From Paulownia fortunei (lineage: Eukaryota; Streptophyta; Magnoliopsida; Lamiales; Paulowniaceae): a stretch of DNA of 64,000 nucleotides. The stretch is taken from assembly GCA_019321725.1 (NCBI GenBank), contig CM033118.1, positions 11,310,071 to 11,374,070 on the forward strand, read 5' to 3'. This document shows, in pieces, positions 12,836-24,145 of the stretch. The notes below the pieces were generated by a model. The model made no database searches and had not been told where the DNA came from. It was given only the letters and a program-made list of their open reading frames with translations. Each line of letters starts with the position of its first letter. Position 1 is the stretch's first letter. The position numbers and the translations under genes were made by a program.

Positions 12836-13181
12836 ATAGCAAATATTTAGGCAAATAATCACTTTAGAATGTAACAAGTATGGAGAAATACAAATAATTA
12901 ATTTCATGGCCATTCAACATATCAATCTTTCTTAACCGAGATACCGAGCTTTTCATTGCAAAAAGGTACTTAAGGAATATGTTAAATCAAGAAACAAAAG
13001 TTTGATCTCATATTTCATGTACTAATGCATGTTAAAGCATAACTAAATCATATAATAACAATTACTCAAGTTCGTGCAATCATGCTGTTTGTATATCATA
13101 ATTCAATAATACACATTGATTAGATCCATATTCATTCAAGATGCTTATTATTAGCTATGTAGGAGAGAATTGGACATTACA
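12836..13181 (-). mobile_element. First 346 bases of a C-family chromovirus LTR, inverted
   Basis: The reverse complement matches the start of the LTR at 59783: it begins TGTAATGTCCAATTCTCTC at 13181 and continues through the CATGAAATATAAGATCAAA-like block to the gap. It is placed and oriented as the 3' LTR of the minus-strand element H (15015-16210), with copia fragment K4 lying between. That pairing is inference; the rest of the LTR is lost in or beyond the gap. Confidence 0.7.
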
Positions 13182-15014
13182 CTTTAGCACAATGAGTATT
13201 CAATGGACATCTAAAGAAGATGGGCCTAAGGTACATGGGAAATTAGCGCTAGGGCAAGTGGGAGATTGTTAGTGCCTAACGCACCAATTAGATTGAGCAT
13301 CTACTCTTGTATTTTGTAAAAATATTCTTATTTGAAACACATTTAAAAAAGGTGCATTCTATATCTTGTGATTTGCAATTTATATTCTATACATTAGATA
13401 AAGTCCCTAAACTAAAATTAGGTACGAGGCATGGTTGCACCTATGATGACGATCATAGAATATGTCTCTATGGCTTTGGTCTTAAACTAGTTCTGAGTCA
13501 AGGGCTTCTTTTTGAGACCAGACATTGAATATTCCAGTAAGACTTGCATGTACGATTTAAGCTCATAAGATAAGGATGTTGTATTCCATTGGCATTAGCA
13601 TTAGCATAGAGATGCAAGTGCATGTATGTGGGTGCTTTTTAGAGAATAAGTACATTGAACAGACCCCACATGAAATTTCTTAATTAGAAGCTTTGCCTGT
13701 CGAAATAAGAACTTCTATGTTGCGATATTACATGGCTAATCCTCAGACTTGAGATACCATGGTAGCCTTATGTATATCCTATAGTATTTTGATATATCAT
13801 CTGACTGCTTGATAATCATAAAGGAGATATGTTGGATCCAATTAATTAATAGGGATTAATTAAACATGGCTTTATTTTAATTCAAATATTGAATTAAATA
13901 TTCAAATAATTAATTAAATTATTTAATAGAACCTAATTAGATTAGGAAGCCTAATGGAGCGAAATAATTAGTTGATAGGATCAATTAATTCATTAAAGAC
14001 TAAATTATCTTAATTATTAAATTAATCTAGCTAATTAAATAATTGGATTATTTAATTGAGCTTGATGAAATTAATTGATTTGATCAAATGAGTAAATTTG
14101 GAATTAATCAATTAATTGAGAATTAATTGATGGACTTATTAATTAAATTAAGAATCTAAGCCCAAAAATTTAATTCATAGCCCATTTGTAGGGGCCTGTC
14201 AAACATTTTGAAGAATTAAAAGATGGAGGACCTTTTTGCAAATATCGAAAAAGATGATTGTCATCTAATTTTGGAAGGGGTTGAAGATTTTGAATTGATT
14301 CATGATCAATCAAAATCCTCAACCAACCTTACCATAGTGGCAGATTTTTACACATTGCAAATGTGCTAAAATCGGCCACTACCAATTTTGGAGAAAGAGG
14401 TAGTTTTGGATTATGAATCTAGACTACTTTTTGGCTTTCTTCAAGATAGATATAGGATTTTGAAAAATCCTTTCGTTATATAACAAGTAAAAAATCGGCC
14501 ATTAGAAAGAGATTAGAAGAAAAAGTTTATTTTTTATTTTTTTCATACTCGTTCCATCTTCTAGTCTTCTTCCTAGAACAATGAAGAAATTGTTCTTGAT
14601 TATTCTATCAACACAATTCTTATTTCCACTGGTTGGATTAAGAATTGGTGTTTTTTATAACACTCCATTATTTTAATTTAAGGAAATAAATCATCATTAC
14701 TAGCATAATAGTGATTCAATGGTTCTTGTCCATTGTGTGGAACTTTCTAAGGGAGGTACATTTAGACCTCTTGGATTCGTTTGGAAAAAAATGAGACCGA
14801 CAATCGATTTCCATAAATCCCTATTATAGCCGGAGTGCTAGTAAGGTATCATTAAATTGAAACTTATGTAATTGTTTTATTTGCTTTTATAATTTCACAA
14901 AAATGCGCGATTGTTAAAATCACTACGAACAGTTGGTGCGTGCTTAAATATGTTTGTATGCTTGTTTATAAATTTTATTTTTCCACTGCATCACCCTGCG
15001 GTATAGCGAACCCA
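13182..15014 (+). mobile_element. Copia 3' end with PPT and complete LTR K4
   Basis: A short internal tail (13182-13256) leads to a polypurine tract AAGTGGGAGAT at 13257-13266 directly before LTR start TGTTAGTGCC at 13267, the standard copia arrangement. The LTR runs about 1.75 kb to GCGAACCCA at 15014, the same terminus as K5, where a PBS confirms it. It is followed at once by gypsy integrase sequence on the minus strand, so K4 lies inside element H. It is the most complete K copy and the reference for the family. The 13307-13528 ORF is not conserved in other copies. Confidence 0.75.
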
Positions 15015-16210
15015 ACAACTATCTCTTTAATATATTGTTGAGTATACTGGTTCACATTATATGTGGATTTCACTAAAAGAAATTTGGCCAATTTGGTTAA
15101 TCTATCAACAATCACCCATATGGAATTATGCCCCTTTTGAGTTATAGGTAATCTAAGTACGAAATCCATTGTAATATGTTTCCATTTCCACTTTGGAATC
15201 AATAAAGGCTTCAACAGCCCTGCTGGTTTTTTATGTTCAATCTTAACTTGTTGACAAGGGAGACATTCAACCATAAATTTTGTTATATCTTTCTTCAATT
15301 TAGGCCACCAATGATGTTGTTATAAGTCTTTATACATGTTTATGCTTCCTAGGTGTACCGAGTAAGGAGTTATATGAGCTCCTTCTAAAATGCCTCCTTT
15401 AATGGCCTTGTCAAACAACACACACAATCTTCCTTTATAATGAATAATTTCATTATTGATAATTGAGAAATCTGGTCTCTTTCCTACATTAATATTTATT
15501 TTCAATCTACACAAATGGCTATCTACCTTTTGACCTTCCTTAATTCTAACTTGAAGTACAAGTTTCAACATCGAGGCTGATAATGAACACACTTTCTACT
15601 TATGTATAATTTTAAGCTCCAATCTCTACAAATCTGTTAATATTGACTTTTGTATGCAAAAAGAGAAGACATGGATTTTCTATTCAATGCATCTGCAACC
15701 ACATTCGCTTTATAAATATGATTGTTGATCATGGAATCATAATCCTTCACAAGTTCTAACCTCCTATATTGTCTCATATTCAGTTCCTTTTGGGTAAAGT
15801 ACTAAACTTTTGTGATTTGTGTAAATCTCATACTTATCACCATATAAATAATGTGCCTAGATTTTCAAGCAAAACCACAACTGCAAGTTCCAAATCATGA
15901 GTTGGGTAATTCTTTTCATACTCTTTTAATTGGCTTAAAGCATATTCAATAACCTTCCCATTTAGCATATATACAACACTTTGAAAGCATTCTTATGCAC
16001 CACGAATCCACCCATTCCTGTTGGAATGATAAGAACAGGGGTTATAGTCAAATTATGTTTTAATTCTTGAAAACTTCTTTCATAAGCATCGGTTCATAGG
16101 AACTTCACATTCTTTCTTGTCAACATTGTCAATGGAGTTGCTATCTTTGAGAAATCCTGAACAAATCATGCACCCTGCTAATCCCAAGAAACCCTTCCTT
16201 GGATAATTCT
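15015..16210 (-). pseudogene. Ty3/gypsy chromovirus RNase H-integrase fragment (H)
   Basis: Minus-strand pol fragment. RNase H remnants lie at about 16180-15640. The integrase zinc-binding region follows with HxxxYSVH near 15370 and CLPCQQ near 15250. The start of the catalytic core holds the first acidic residue in TMDFV near 15165, then NSIWVIVDRLTK near 15110. The core stops after QQYIKEIV at 15015, where copia LTR K4 is inserted, so the second Asp and the Glu are missing. The matching downstream integrase sequence, from another copy, is seen at 51981-52605. RT begins only as a stub at 16200, where Athila-like element A takes over. Stops near 15305 and throughout RNase H show it is dead. 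Confidence 0.8.
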
Positions 16211-17330
16211 CACTCTCCTACTCATCTACCACCTATAGCCAAGGAGAATCCAAAGTCAGTAACCATTCATAAACCTCTCTCTCGTATGAGAAAGAGGAGT
16301 AGGAAAAGGAGATCCTTAAAACTTTTTGAAAAGAGGAGGTAAATATCCCTCTTCTCGATGTTATTAAGCAAGTGCCTAGCTACGCAAAATTTCTCAAGGA
16401 GCTATACACCAATAAAAAGAAGTTGAGGAGAGATGAAAAAGTGAGTGTGGGGGAGAATGTTTCAGCAGTTCTTCAAAGGAAGCTCCCTCCAAAGTGCAAG
16501 GATACAGGCACTTTCACCATCCCTTGTACCATTGGTAACACCAGGTTTGAGAAGTGCATGTTAAATTTAGGTGCATCAATCAATGTCATGCCATATGTTA
16601 TTTACATTTCCTTAAATCTAGGCCCTTCAGAAGAAACTGGTGCTTTTATCCAATTAGCGGATAGATCAAATTCATACCCTAAAGGTGTTGTGGAGGATGT
16701 TTTGGTACAAGTGAATGAATTGGTTTTTTCAATAGGCTTTTATGTTCTTGAGATGGAAGATGATAGATCCCTACATCCTACAGACCATTCCTAAAAATAG
16801 CCCGGACTAAAATTGATGTTCATGATATCACATTGTCTATGGAATTTAAGGTGATGTAATGAGATTTAATATTTTTGAAGTTATGAGGTATCCGTTAGGA
16901 GAAGTAGCTTCAAAGGTATCATCTTGTAGTTCTAGGATTAGTTTTTATCCTACCTAGTAAGACTGGTAAGGATCGTCTAGTTCCGGAACAACTGAATTGG
17001 TACGGAAGTTGTAACATGGGAAAACCATAGAAAACACGACTTATTTGAATAACCCGATGACCCACCAATTGTAGAAGTAGGATTTGTGATGTGCATTCTA
17101 TTTTTATAGTTGATATTATTGATTCTATAGCTCAACAAATATTTGAATTGACTAGCAATAATGGATTGAATATTGCATTGAGGAACAATCTTTACATGGG
17201 GGACTTGAAAGAGACAAGGATGGATATGCAACTATTGGAAAAATATGGAGAAAGTAGTGGAATGATTGGACTCATTTTCACAAAACATAAATTATCATAT
17301 CTCTTACATTGCTTTGCCATTGACTAATGA
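16211..17330 (+). pseudogene. Athila/Tat-like element A: gag end, protease and linker
   Basis: Start of the readable part of a Ty3/gypsy element of the non-chromovirus Athila/Tat type. The gag tail PSYAKFLKELYTNKKKLR begins at 16372, followed by the protease region. In protease the catalytic D-[ST]-G appears as NLGAS at about 16567-16581, so the aspartate is replaced by asparagine and the site should be dead. The usual post-protease block, GRPFLKTARTKIDVH in relatives, is degraded at about 16780-16820 with a frame change, and DIIDSIAQQIFEL follows near 17113. The 5' part of the element (LTR, PBS, most of gag) is missing: sequence before 16211 belongs to H. Confidence 0.78.
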
Positions 17331-18858
17331 GCGACTTTCACCTTCTGCGGTGAAGGCACCTATATTGGAGCTCAAACCATTCCTGGAGTATCTCAAATAT
17401 GTGGGCAAGAAAAAAATAGTTTCAGTTATCATTACTAAAGATCTCACCGATACACAAGAGGCTAAGCTTGTTAGGGTGCTTTATAAATATAGGATGGCTA
17501 GTGGATGGACCATTGCCGATATTAAAAGGATTAGCCTATCTATATGTATGCATCGGATCTTACTGGAAGAGGGATCAAAACCCACAAAGAAGGCCCAAAA
17601 GCTTGATTGAACCCATCCATGATGGAACTTGTGAAGAAAGTTATATTAAAGCTTCTTGATATTGGGGTCATCTACCCCATTTTGGATATCAAGTGGGTAA
17701 GCCTAGTCCAAGTTGTTCCTAAGAAGTTCGGCATCACTGTAGTACAAAATGATTGCCAAGAGTTAGTGCGTCAAAGAGTTCAAACCAGATGGCGAGTTTG
17801 CATTGATTATAGGAAGCTTAACTCTTCTACTTGCAAATATCATTTTTCTTTAACTTTCATTGATCAAATGCTTGAATGATTATCCGGTCATACTCATTAT
17901 TGCTTTCTTGATGGCTACTAAGGGTATAATCAATTCGTCATTGCTTCGGAGGATCAAGAGAAGACTATCTTTACTTGCCCATTTGGTATATTTGCCTATC
18001 AGCGTATGACATTCAGACTTTGCAATGCACTAACCACATTTCAAAGGTGTATGGTGAGCATTTTCTTCGAGTACATTGAGAACATCATCGAGGTATTCAT
18101 GGATGATTTTAGTGTTTATGGTGATTCATTTGATAAATGTTTAGATAACCGTACACTCGTACTTCAAAAATGCATTAAAACAAATCTTATGTTCAATTGG
18201 GAGAAATGTTATTTTATGGTTGATCAAGGGATAGTGTTGGGGCATATCATCTCTGCTAGGGGGATTGAGGTTGATAAATCTAAGATTGATCTTGTGCGTT
18301 CCTCACCCTCACCCACTAGTGTTAGGGAGATTCGCTATTTTCTTGGACATGCAGGTTTTTATCGCATGTTTATTAAAAAATTCTCCAAAATAGCACTTCT
18401 CTTGTGTAGATTGCTTCAAAAAAATATGACTTTTGAGTTTGATGACAATTGCATGGTAGCTTTTAGCAAGCACAAAGAACTCCTCACTTCAACACCTATT
18501 ATCCAACCACCAAATTGGGAACTTCCTTTTGAACTTATATGCGATGCAAGTGATCATGTGGTTGGTTTCGTATTGGGGCAGTGAGTTGGGCGAACTCCTT
18601 ATGTTATTTACTATGCATCACGTACTTTAATTGATGCCCAACTTAACTATTCCACCACTAAAATGGAACTTTTGGCGATTATTTTTGCTTTAGAAAAATT
18701 TCATCCTTATTTGATTAATTCAAAAGTAATTGTTTATTTTGATCATGCAGCCCTTAGGTACTAGCTCACCAAGAAGGATGCCAGGCCCCGACTCATTCAA
18801 TGTTCCTTCTTATGTAAGAATCTAACTTGGAAATCTTGACAAGAAGGGATCCGAGACC
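17331..18858 (+). pseudogene. Element A reverse transcriptase and RNase H
   Basis: RT of the Athila/Tat-like element. Readable blocks in order are GWTIADIKRISLSICMHRIL (17500-17560), WRVCIDYRKLN (17791-17823), FLDGY-stop-GYNQ (near 17908, first catalytic Asp present but a stop follows), FMDDFSVYG (18096-18122, catalytic pair present) and FLGHAGFYRMFIKKFSKIA (near 18340). RNase H starts CDASDHVVGFVLGQ (18541), has a stop at 18582, and continues with YYASRTL and ELLAIIFALEKF to about 18780. At least four stops or frame changes interrupt the region, so no full-length enzyme can be made. The sequence agrees well with the family consensus as I remember it. Confidence 0.85.
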
Positions 18859-20165
18859 TTGGTTGTGGACCATCTTAGTAGGTTGGTACATGAGGAAGAT
18901 GTATTGCCATTTAACAAAGGTTTCCCAGACAAGCAACTTCTAGGAATAAGTGTGGCAGCCTCTTGTTATGCTGACATTGTTAATTACTTAGTCTCTAAGA
19001 GGTTGTTGGATGAATTGACACAAAAAGAGAAGATCAAGAGCGATGCTAAATACTACATTTGGGATGATTCTGATCAAGTGATAAGAAGGTGCGTGCATGA
19101 TAGTGATTTTGTTCCATTCTAAAAAACTTTCACTCCCTTACATGTGGTGGACATTTTGGACCAAAATGGATTGCCCTCAAGGTGCTTGAAAGTGGTTTCT
19201 ATTAGCCCTCATTATGCAAGGATGCCTATCGCTATTGCAAGTCATGTGATCGGTGTCAAAGGATAGGTAACTTGGGACCTAGGAATCAAATGCCACAAAC
19301 TCCTATATTTATTGTTGAATTTTTTTATGTTTGGGGCATTGATTTCATAGGCCCATTTACCCATTCTTTTGGTAATCTTTACATTATACTTATTGTCGAT
19401 TATGTCTCAATAATGATTCAAAAGTTGTAGTATATTTTGTCAAATCCCATATTTTTGCAAGGCTTGGAACGCCTCGGGCCATTATTAGCGATAGAGGTAC
19501 CCACTTTTGCAATAGGTCAGTGGAAGCTCTTTTCAAGAAGTAAAACATCACATATCGAGTTTCCACATCATGCCATCCACAAACAAGTAGGTAAGTAGAG
19601 GTAGGGAAATATTGGAGCATTCGTCTTAATGATGCCTTATGGGCATATCGGACCGCTTAGAAAACTGTATTGGTATGTCCCCCTATTGGTTAGTTTATGA
19701 GAAGCCTTGCCACCTCCTAGTGGAGCTAGAGCATAAAGCATGGTGGGCGGTGAAACAACGCAATATGGAAATGGATGCAACAGGGGAATAAAGGAAGTTA
19801 CAACTCCAAGAGCTAGATGGGATTCATAATGATGCCTATGAGAGTTCCTAGATCTACAAGGAGAAGACTAAGGTATCTCATGATAGGATGATTTCTAGAA
19901 AAGGCTTTGTCATTGGTCAAAAAGTTCTTTTATTTTATTCACATCTTAAGTTATTTCTTGGTAAATTGTGTTGTCGTTGGGTTGGTCTTTTTGTTGTTTC
20001 TAATGTCTTTCCTTATGGTGTACTTGAAATATGAAGTTTGAAGACGGACAAGATATTCAAAAGTAAATAGCCATAGGTTGAAATCTTACTATGAGTATTT
20101 TCAAATGGAGAATATGGATGAGACTCCCATTTATTAGCCGACTTATATAGAGAAGTGACGAGAGA
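18859..20165 (+). pseudogene. Element A integrase
   Basis: VVDHLSRL at 18862 marks the RNase H-integrase junction common to this clade. The zinc-binding region follows (ESDAKYYIWDD-like near 19035, RRC near 19090, then a degraded HxxxH and CxxC near 19210-19260). The core holds the WGIDFIGPF block near 19330, with the first Asp, and a degraded second block with ISDRG-like sequence around 19480. The C-terminal part reads WWAVK, LQELD, DRMISRKGFVIGQKVLLF (to 19930) and KVN..RLK (about 20060-20085) across frame shifts. Many stops are present. The region ends just before GGGAGGCAACCCA, which commonly follows pol in Athila-like elements. Confidence 0.8.
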
Positions 20166-21409
20166 GGGGATATCGAGCTGAGGACATTAAACCAAGCGCT
20201 TATTGGGAGGCAACCCAACAGATGAAAAAGAAGACTTTGAGAGCTTACCATCATAGATTTGATCTCTCTAACTCTTCTTCTTTTTCTTTCTATCCATTTT
20301 ATTTCATTTTGTTCTTTTATTTTGCTTTGTTTTATGTATATAATCCAATCCTATTGCATTTAATTCTTTATTTTATTACCCTAGGCTTACATTGAGGACA
20401 ATGTAAGGATTAAGAGTGGGAATGAAGGGTTTAGGACTTATATTTTAGTTTTTTTTTTAGTTTTTTTATTTATATTTTTCCTTATCTTATTTTATTTGTG
20501 TCTAGTTTTCAAATTTTTGAGTCCTAGGTATTTTTCCAACTTCTATGATGAGAATTGAGCATGAATGATATAGTTGTGTTTGACGATGTGTTGTTTTAGA
20601 CCTTGATGTTATTTTTTGGTTGATATAATTTTTGTGACGATCATACTCAACTCTTTTTGCACTAATAGCTATATTCTTTGGTATGTATACAAGCATGTCA
20701 AAATAGATAGTTCTTATACCCTTGCTTTAATTTCACTTATGTTTCAACATATGGAAATTGAATATTAGAACTTTTTCAGAGGTCTGTCGAGGTGAATGAC
20801 TGATTGAGCATCACTTGAAAATTGATTAAAGTACTAGGCTTTCTAGCACCATGGTCAAATTAGCTTGTTCCTCATATGATGTTCCAAGAGAACATCCCCC
20901 ATAGTGAGCCACTTTGAGCCTTTTATTCAATAAGTCATTTAAGTGGTAACCATATCTTCTTATCTAGCCTAAATATGTTATTATCCTACCCTTGTTCTAA
21001 AAATAAATTGGAACTTGAGAGATATTTCGATGACAAGGCAAGCTTGCAAAAGAAATTTAGGTTAAAACAGAAGATAAGCATGGGGAAGCTCAAAGAAAGA
21101 AAGAAAGAAAGGAAAAATATTGAAATATATATATATATACAAAAAAATGAAGAAAGTTGCGAAATATTGAAAAAAAAATTGTGAGTTGCAACTAAAAATG
21201 AGATATTACAAAGTCGATGAAAATGATGAAGAAGGGTCAAACACAATGATATTAGGCCCCGATGTTGAAACTTGTGGATTATGAGAATCATTCCTTTATG
21301 TCTCTCATTCCATGATGTTTTTAGAATCTTTGTTGCATCCTATCTCTTTCTTTCTTATGCCACACGCTACCCCCTTGGCCCCATAACAACTATTGTTAAA
21401 GTCCTTTTG
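20166..21409 (+). mobile_element. Element A 3' noncoding region
   Basis: Long untranslated region between pol and the 3' LTR, typical of Athila/Tat elements. It holds GGGAGGCAACCCA at about 20205, a TTACATTGAGGACAATGTAAGG block near 20387 and a stretch 20516-21409 that is parallel to 41360-42250 of element A' (shared CTAGCACCATGGTCAAAT, CCTACCCTTGTTCTAAAAAT and GTTGAAACTTGTGG-type blocks). The final part with the PPT and LTR start, present in A' at 42250-42885, is deleted here: at about 21409 the sequence jumps into the middle of the LTR. ORFs at 20975-21184 and its antisense are chance products of purine-rich sequence. Confidence 0.7.
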
Positions 21410-23098
21410 TATTTTAGGCATAAATTTTTGATCTAAAGTTTTATTGACTTGATTCTTAGCTCATTGGAAAGATAATAATAGATATACAACTTTCATGCTG
21501 ATAACTTATCCCAATTCAATTGATTTCAAAGAGACAAATTTAGTTAAAGAGTCAAAAGTGCATTGAATCTTTTAGATATGGCAGTCTTTGTATTATCAGC
21601 ATAACTCTCTCCACAAATGTGATATTGATCTAATTCAAGCTACTAAAGAAATCTAACAGATAGGACTACAATGGTTAAGAAAACACCAGAAGCCAATTCA
21701 TCCTAGAAAGAGGTCAAAAACCAGTTGAAAGGGGATGAATAGTGTCAAAATACTGAACTGGAGGAGGGAAAAACAACATCAACGTGTAGAAAAATTGATT
21801 CTTTTGCTTGGAGTGGAGATACTTTACACCTTTTTCCACATGTTTGTAATATGTCTACACTAGATACATATAATACATCACACAACACACCTTACACACT
21901 TTACACAAAACACACAAAACACCTTACACACTTTGCACCAAATCACACAACACACCTTATACACTTTACAACAAATCACATAATACATCTTATACACTTT
22001 ACAACAAATCACAACACCATCTCACACTTTTAATACACACTATCCTCTCAACACACATACACCAATTTTTGGACTCACTCTCTAGAATTCATACACCTTT
22101 GGAATGCACTCTTGGGGTCATGGACATCAAGAAAGACAAAGTTGAAGAGGCTTGGGGGAGGAGACATCCATAATCTATCATCAACTTCGACTATTTTCTT
22201 CAATCAATAAGTTAATTTGGCTCCCAATATTATTAGTTTTAATTTTCTTGTCATTGTTTATCATGTTAGGCTAGACTTTCTTCTTTGTTAAAGGTGATTT
22301 CAAAACCCTAGACTAAGGTTCTTATAATTAAATATTAGGTATTATTGATCAACTTTCCAATTTAAGTTGTTTATGTTTTTCAATGCTTATTTCTTGGTGG
22401 GTATTTTCTTGCTTTGTTTAGGTGCGCAACCAAATTGGGTCAATTCTTATAACTAGATTAGAGATTTTGAATCTGTAATTGTCTTGAATTTCTAATCATG
22501 TGTAGTAAATTGTGATTAATGATTATGAGATATGTTTGTTAATTGCAATGAAAAACATAACCTAAGTTGAATGATCGGAGCTTATGTAATTGTTGTTTAG
22601 ATCAATCTATCATTCTTATTTTAATGCATCTACTGAATTTAATCTAGAGAGCTTGTTCTACCTAATGAGCAACTAAGGAAAGATGGGGTAGTAGAGTTTG
22701 TTATTACCTATGACTGATATTTTCAATATAAGTTGTTAATAATATTGATATGAAAATTACAATCCATTATCTAGTGACGGCGAAAGAAACCTCAACCTAC
22801 TTTAATTGATTGTTGCTTGTTATTTTAATTTCGATTATTTTACATTTTAATTAGTTTTAATTTTTGTGGCTTAGTTATTCAATTCAATCCCCACCCCAAC
22901 TATTTGTTGTTTATTTCCAGAGTTTACTTGTTGAGTCTTAGCTTTCTGTTAGTAATTTTGAAGTTAAATTTCTTAGTAAGTGAGTCGATAGTAAATCAGT
23001 CAGCCTTAATCCTCGTATGATCGACTCTTACTCGCCCTATACTCATTAAAAATTATTGAAGAGTAAGGTTTAAACTTGTTAGGCCTGCGACAACCGAT
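21410..23098 (+). mobile_element. Element A 3' LTR, 5' truncated
   Basis: An LTR relic of the Athila-like family lacking its first several hundred bases. Its opening part parallels 42885-42950 of LTR A' (TAGGCATAA, then AAAGATAATAATAGATATACAACTTT). It continues with ACAC-rich tandem repeats and the GAGCTTGTTCTACCTAATGAGCAACTA block (22648-22674; given in parts by position because of length), and ends near TTAGGCCTGCGACAACCG at 23078-23095, an end sequence common in this clade. The LTR is joined at about 23100 to an inverted LTR copy (D). Confidence 0.65.
21872..22030 (+). repeat. ACAC/TTACAC tandem repeat in LTR A
   Basis: About four imperfect copies of a 31-36 base unit of the form CACACCTTACACACTTTACA plus a CAAATCACA spacer. 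A 60-codon open frame through it (21851-22033) is explained by the repeat and is not a gene. Confidence 0.8.
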
Positions 23099-23099
23099 C

Positions 23100-23576
23100 A
23101 ATAGTCTGTGAGAAAAGTATGAGATAATGTGTAAAGTTGTTCTAGAGTGTATATATGGATATGTGTGATGCATTATATGTATCTAGTATATACATATCTA
23201 AAAATATGCCAAAAAGTGTGAAGGGTCGCGACTTGTCACCATCAGGCTTAAAGGAATCTTTTTTATTAAAGTTCACCAGGGATGGGACACAAGTCATTAG
23301 GGATCCATCCCCAATCTGCGATTTTTGTTCTCCTGAATAGGGGATGGCGTGCAACTAATTGGGGATCATCCCCAATGCTGTATTTTTTCTTCTCATGAAC
23401 TGGGGGTGGGGTGCAAGTAATTGGGGATCCATCCCAATGCTATAGTGAGATTTGGCCTAAGAATGCTTATTTTAACTCCATTTTGGCTCAGTTTGATCAC
23501 TTAATAAAAACTAAATATATTAACAAGAACAAATCAAGGAATTAATATAAAGTATATAAATATATACACTTATCCA
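23100..23576 (-). mobile_element. Inverted Athila-like LTR 5' part (D)
   Basis: The minus strand starts TGGATAAGTGTATATA at 23576, directly after a PPT, and runs about 475 bases to 23100. Its last part (CTAGATACATATAATGCATC near 23165-23185) matches 21857-21876 of LTR A on the plus strand, so A and D are inverted relatives joined near 23100. It contains the 62-base palindromic repeat described separately. Confidence 0.65.
23281..23441 (-). repeat. Three 62-base units each carrying a GGGGAT-ATCCCC palindrome
   Basis: Near-palindromes ATTAGGGATCCATCCCCAAT (23296-23315), ATTGGGGATCATCCCCAAT (23358-23376) and ATTGGGGATCCATCCCAAT (23420-23438) start exactly 62 bases apart. The DNA between them is also repeated: a GCAA/ACAA-GT block before and a T-rich TTCTCNTGAA block after. 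Lies within LTR D. Confidence 0.85.
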
Positions 23577-24145
23577 GTCCCCTCACAATTAACCTTTACT
23601 CGTCCTTGAGCAAACCTAAGACAAGATATAATCACAAACTAAACTAATCCACTTTCGTATAAATCACGATTGCATTTAGTATATATAACAAGCCTTTAAA
23701 CCTTTAGGTGGCTCATATAGGACGAATTATAATCTTGTGGAGGCTTCTAGTAGTGATACCCACAAACACCTGTGACACCTAAATTTTTGACTTTTAATCT
23801 CAGGGAGCAACAAGATAATATGTGAATGAAATCCAACAAGACTTGAATCAAACCCTTAGTCATTCAAAAGCAAATATATTTCCACAAACTATCCTACTCA
23901 AGTGTGTGTATGAATAGCTAATGTCAGCATTGATAAAACCATGCATGATTCAAACTAGTAAATTCCCATATAATCTCATAAAAATCATCACTCGATCTCT
24001 CATGAAAGAGTTAAACATCATAGGCTCCTCATTTAGTATAAATCTCCACTATGCCGAAGGCACCATATGAAATCAAAAGATCTTCAATAAAGGTTACAAT
24101 GAGCCTAAGAGGTAGTCATGTAGTTTAAGAAAAAAAGAGATAGGA
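23577..24145 (-). mobile_element. Element D 3' noncoding region and PPT
   Basis: Reverse complement of the region just upstream of the A' LTR (42190-42733), with shared blocks GGAGATTTATACTAAATGAGGAG-type (24032-24055), TTGAATGACTAAGGGTTTGA (23850-23870) and TGTGGGTATCACTACTAGAAGCC (23740-23765). It ends in a purine tract AATTGTGAGGGGAC (23577-23590, minus strand) directly before the LTR start. Going away from the LTR, it is cut at 24145 by LTR E. Confidence 0.75.

Noticed and set aside
12716..12913. Frame across the N gap
   Set aside because: Translated through 100 N; meaningless.
21851..22033. 60-codon His/Thr-rich frame
   Set aside because: Explained by an ACAC-type tandem repeat inside an LTR.
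23281..23441. Possible CRISPR array (three regular repeats)
   Set aside because: Spacers are also repeated, it lies in a plant LTR, and no cas gene is present.
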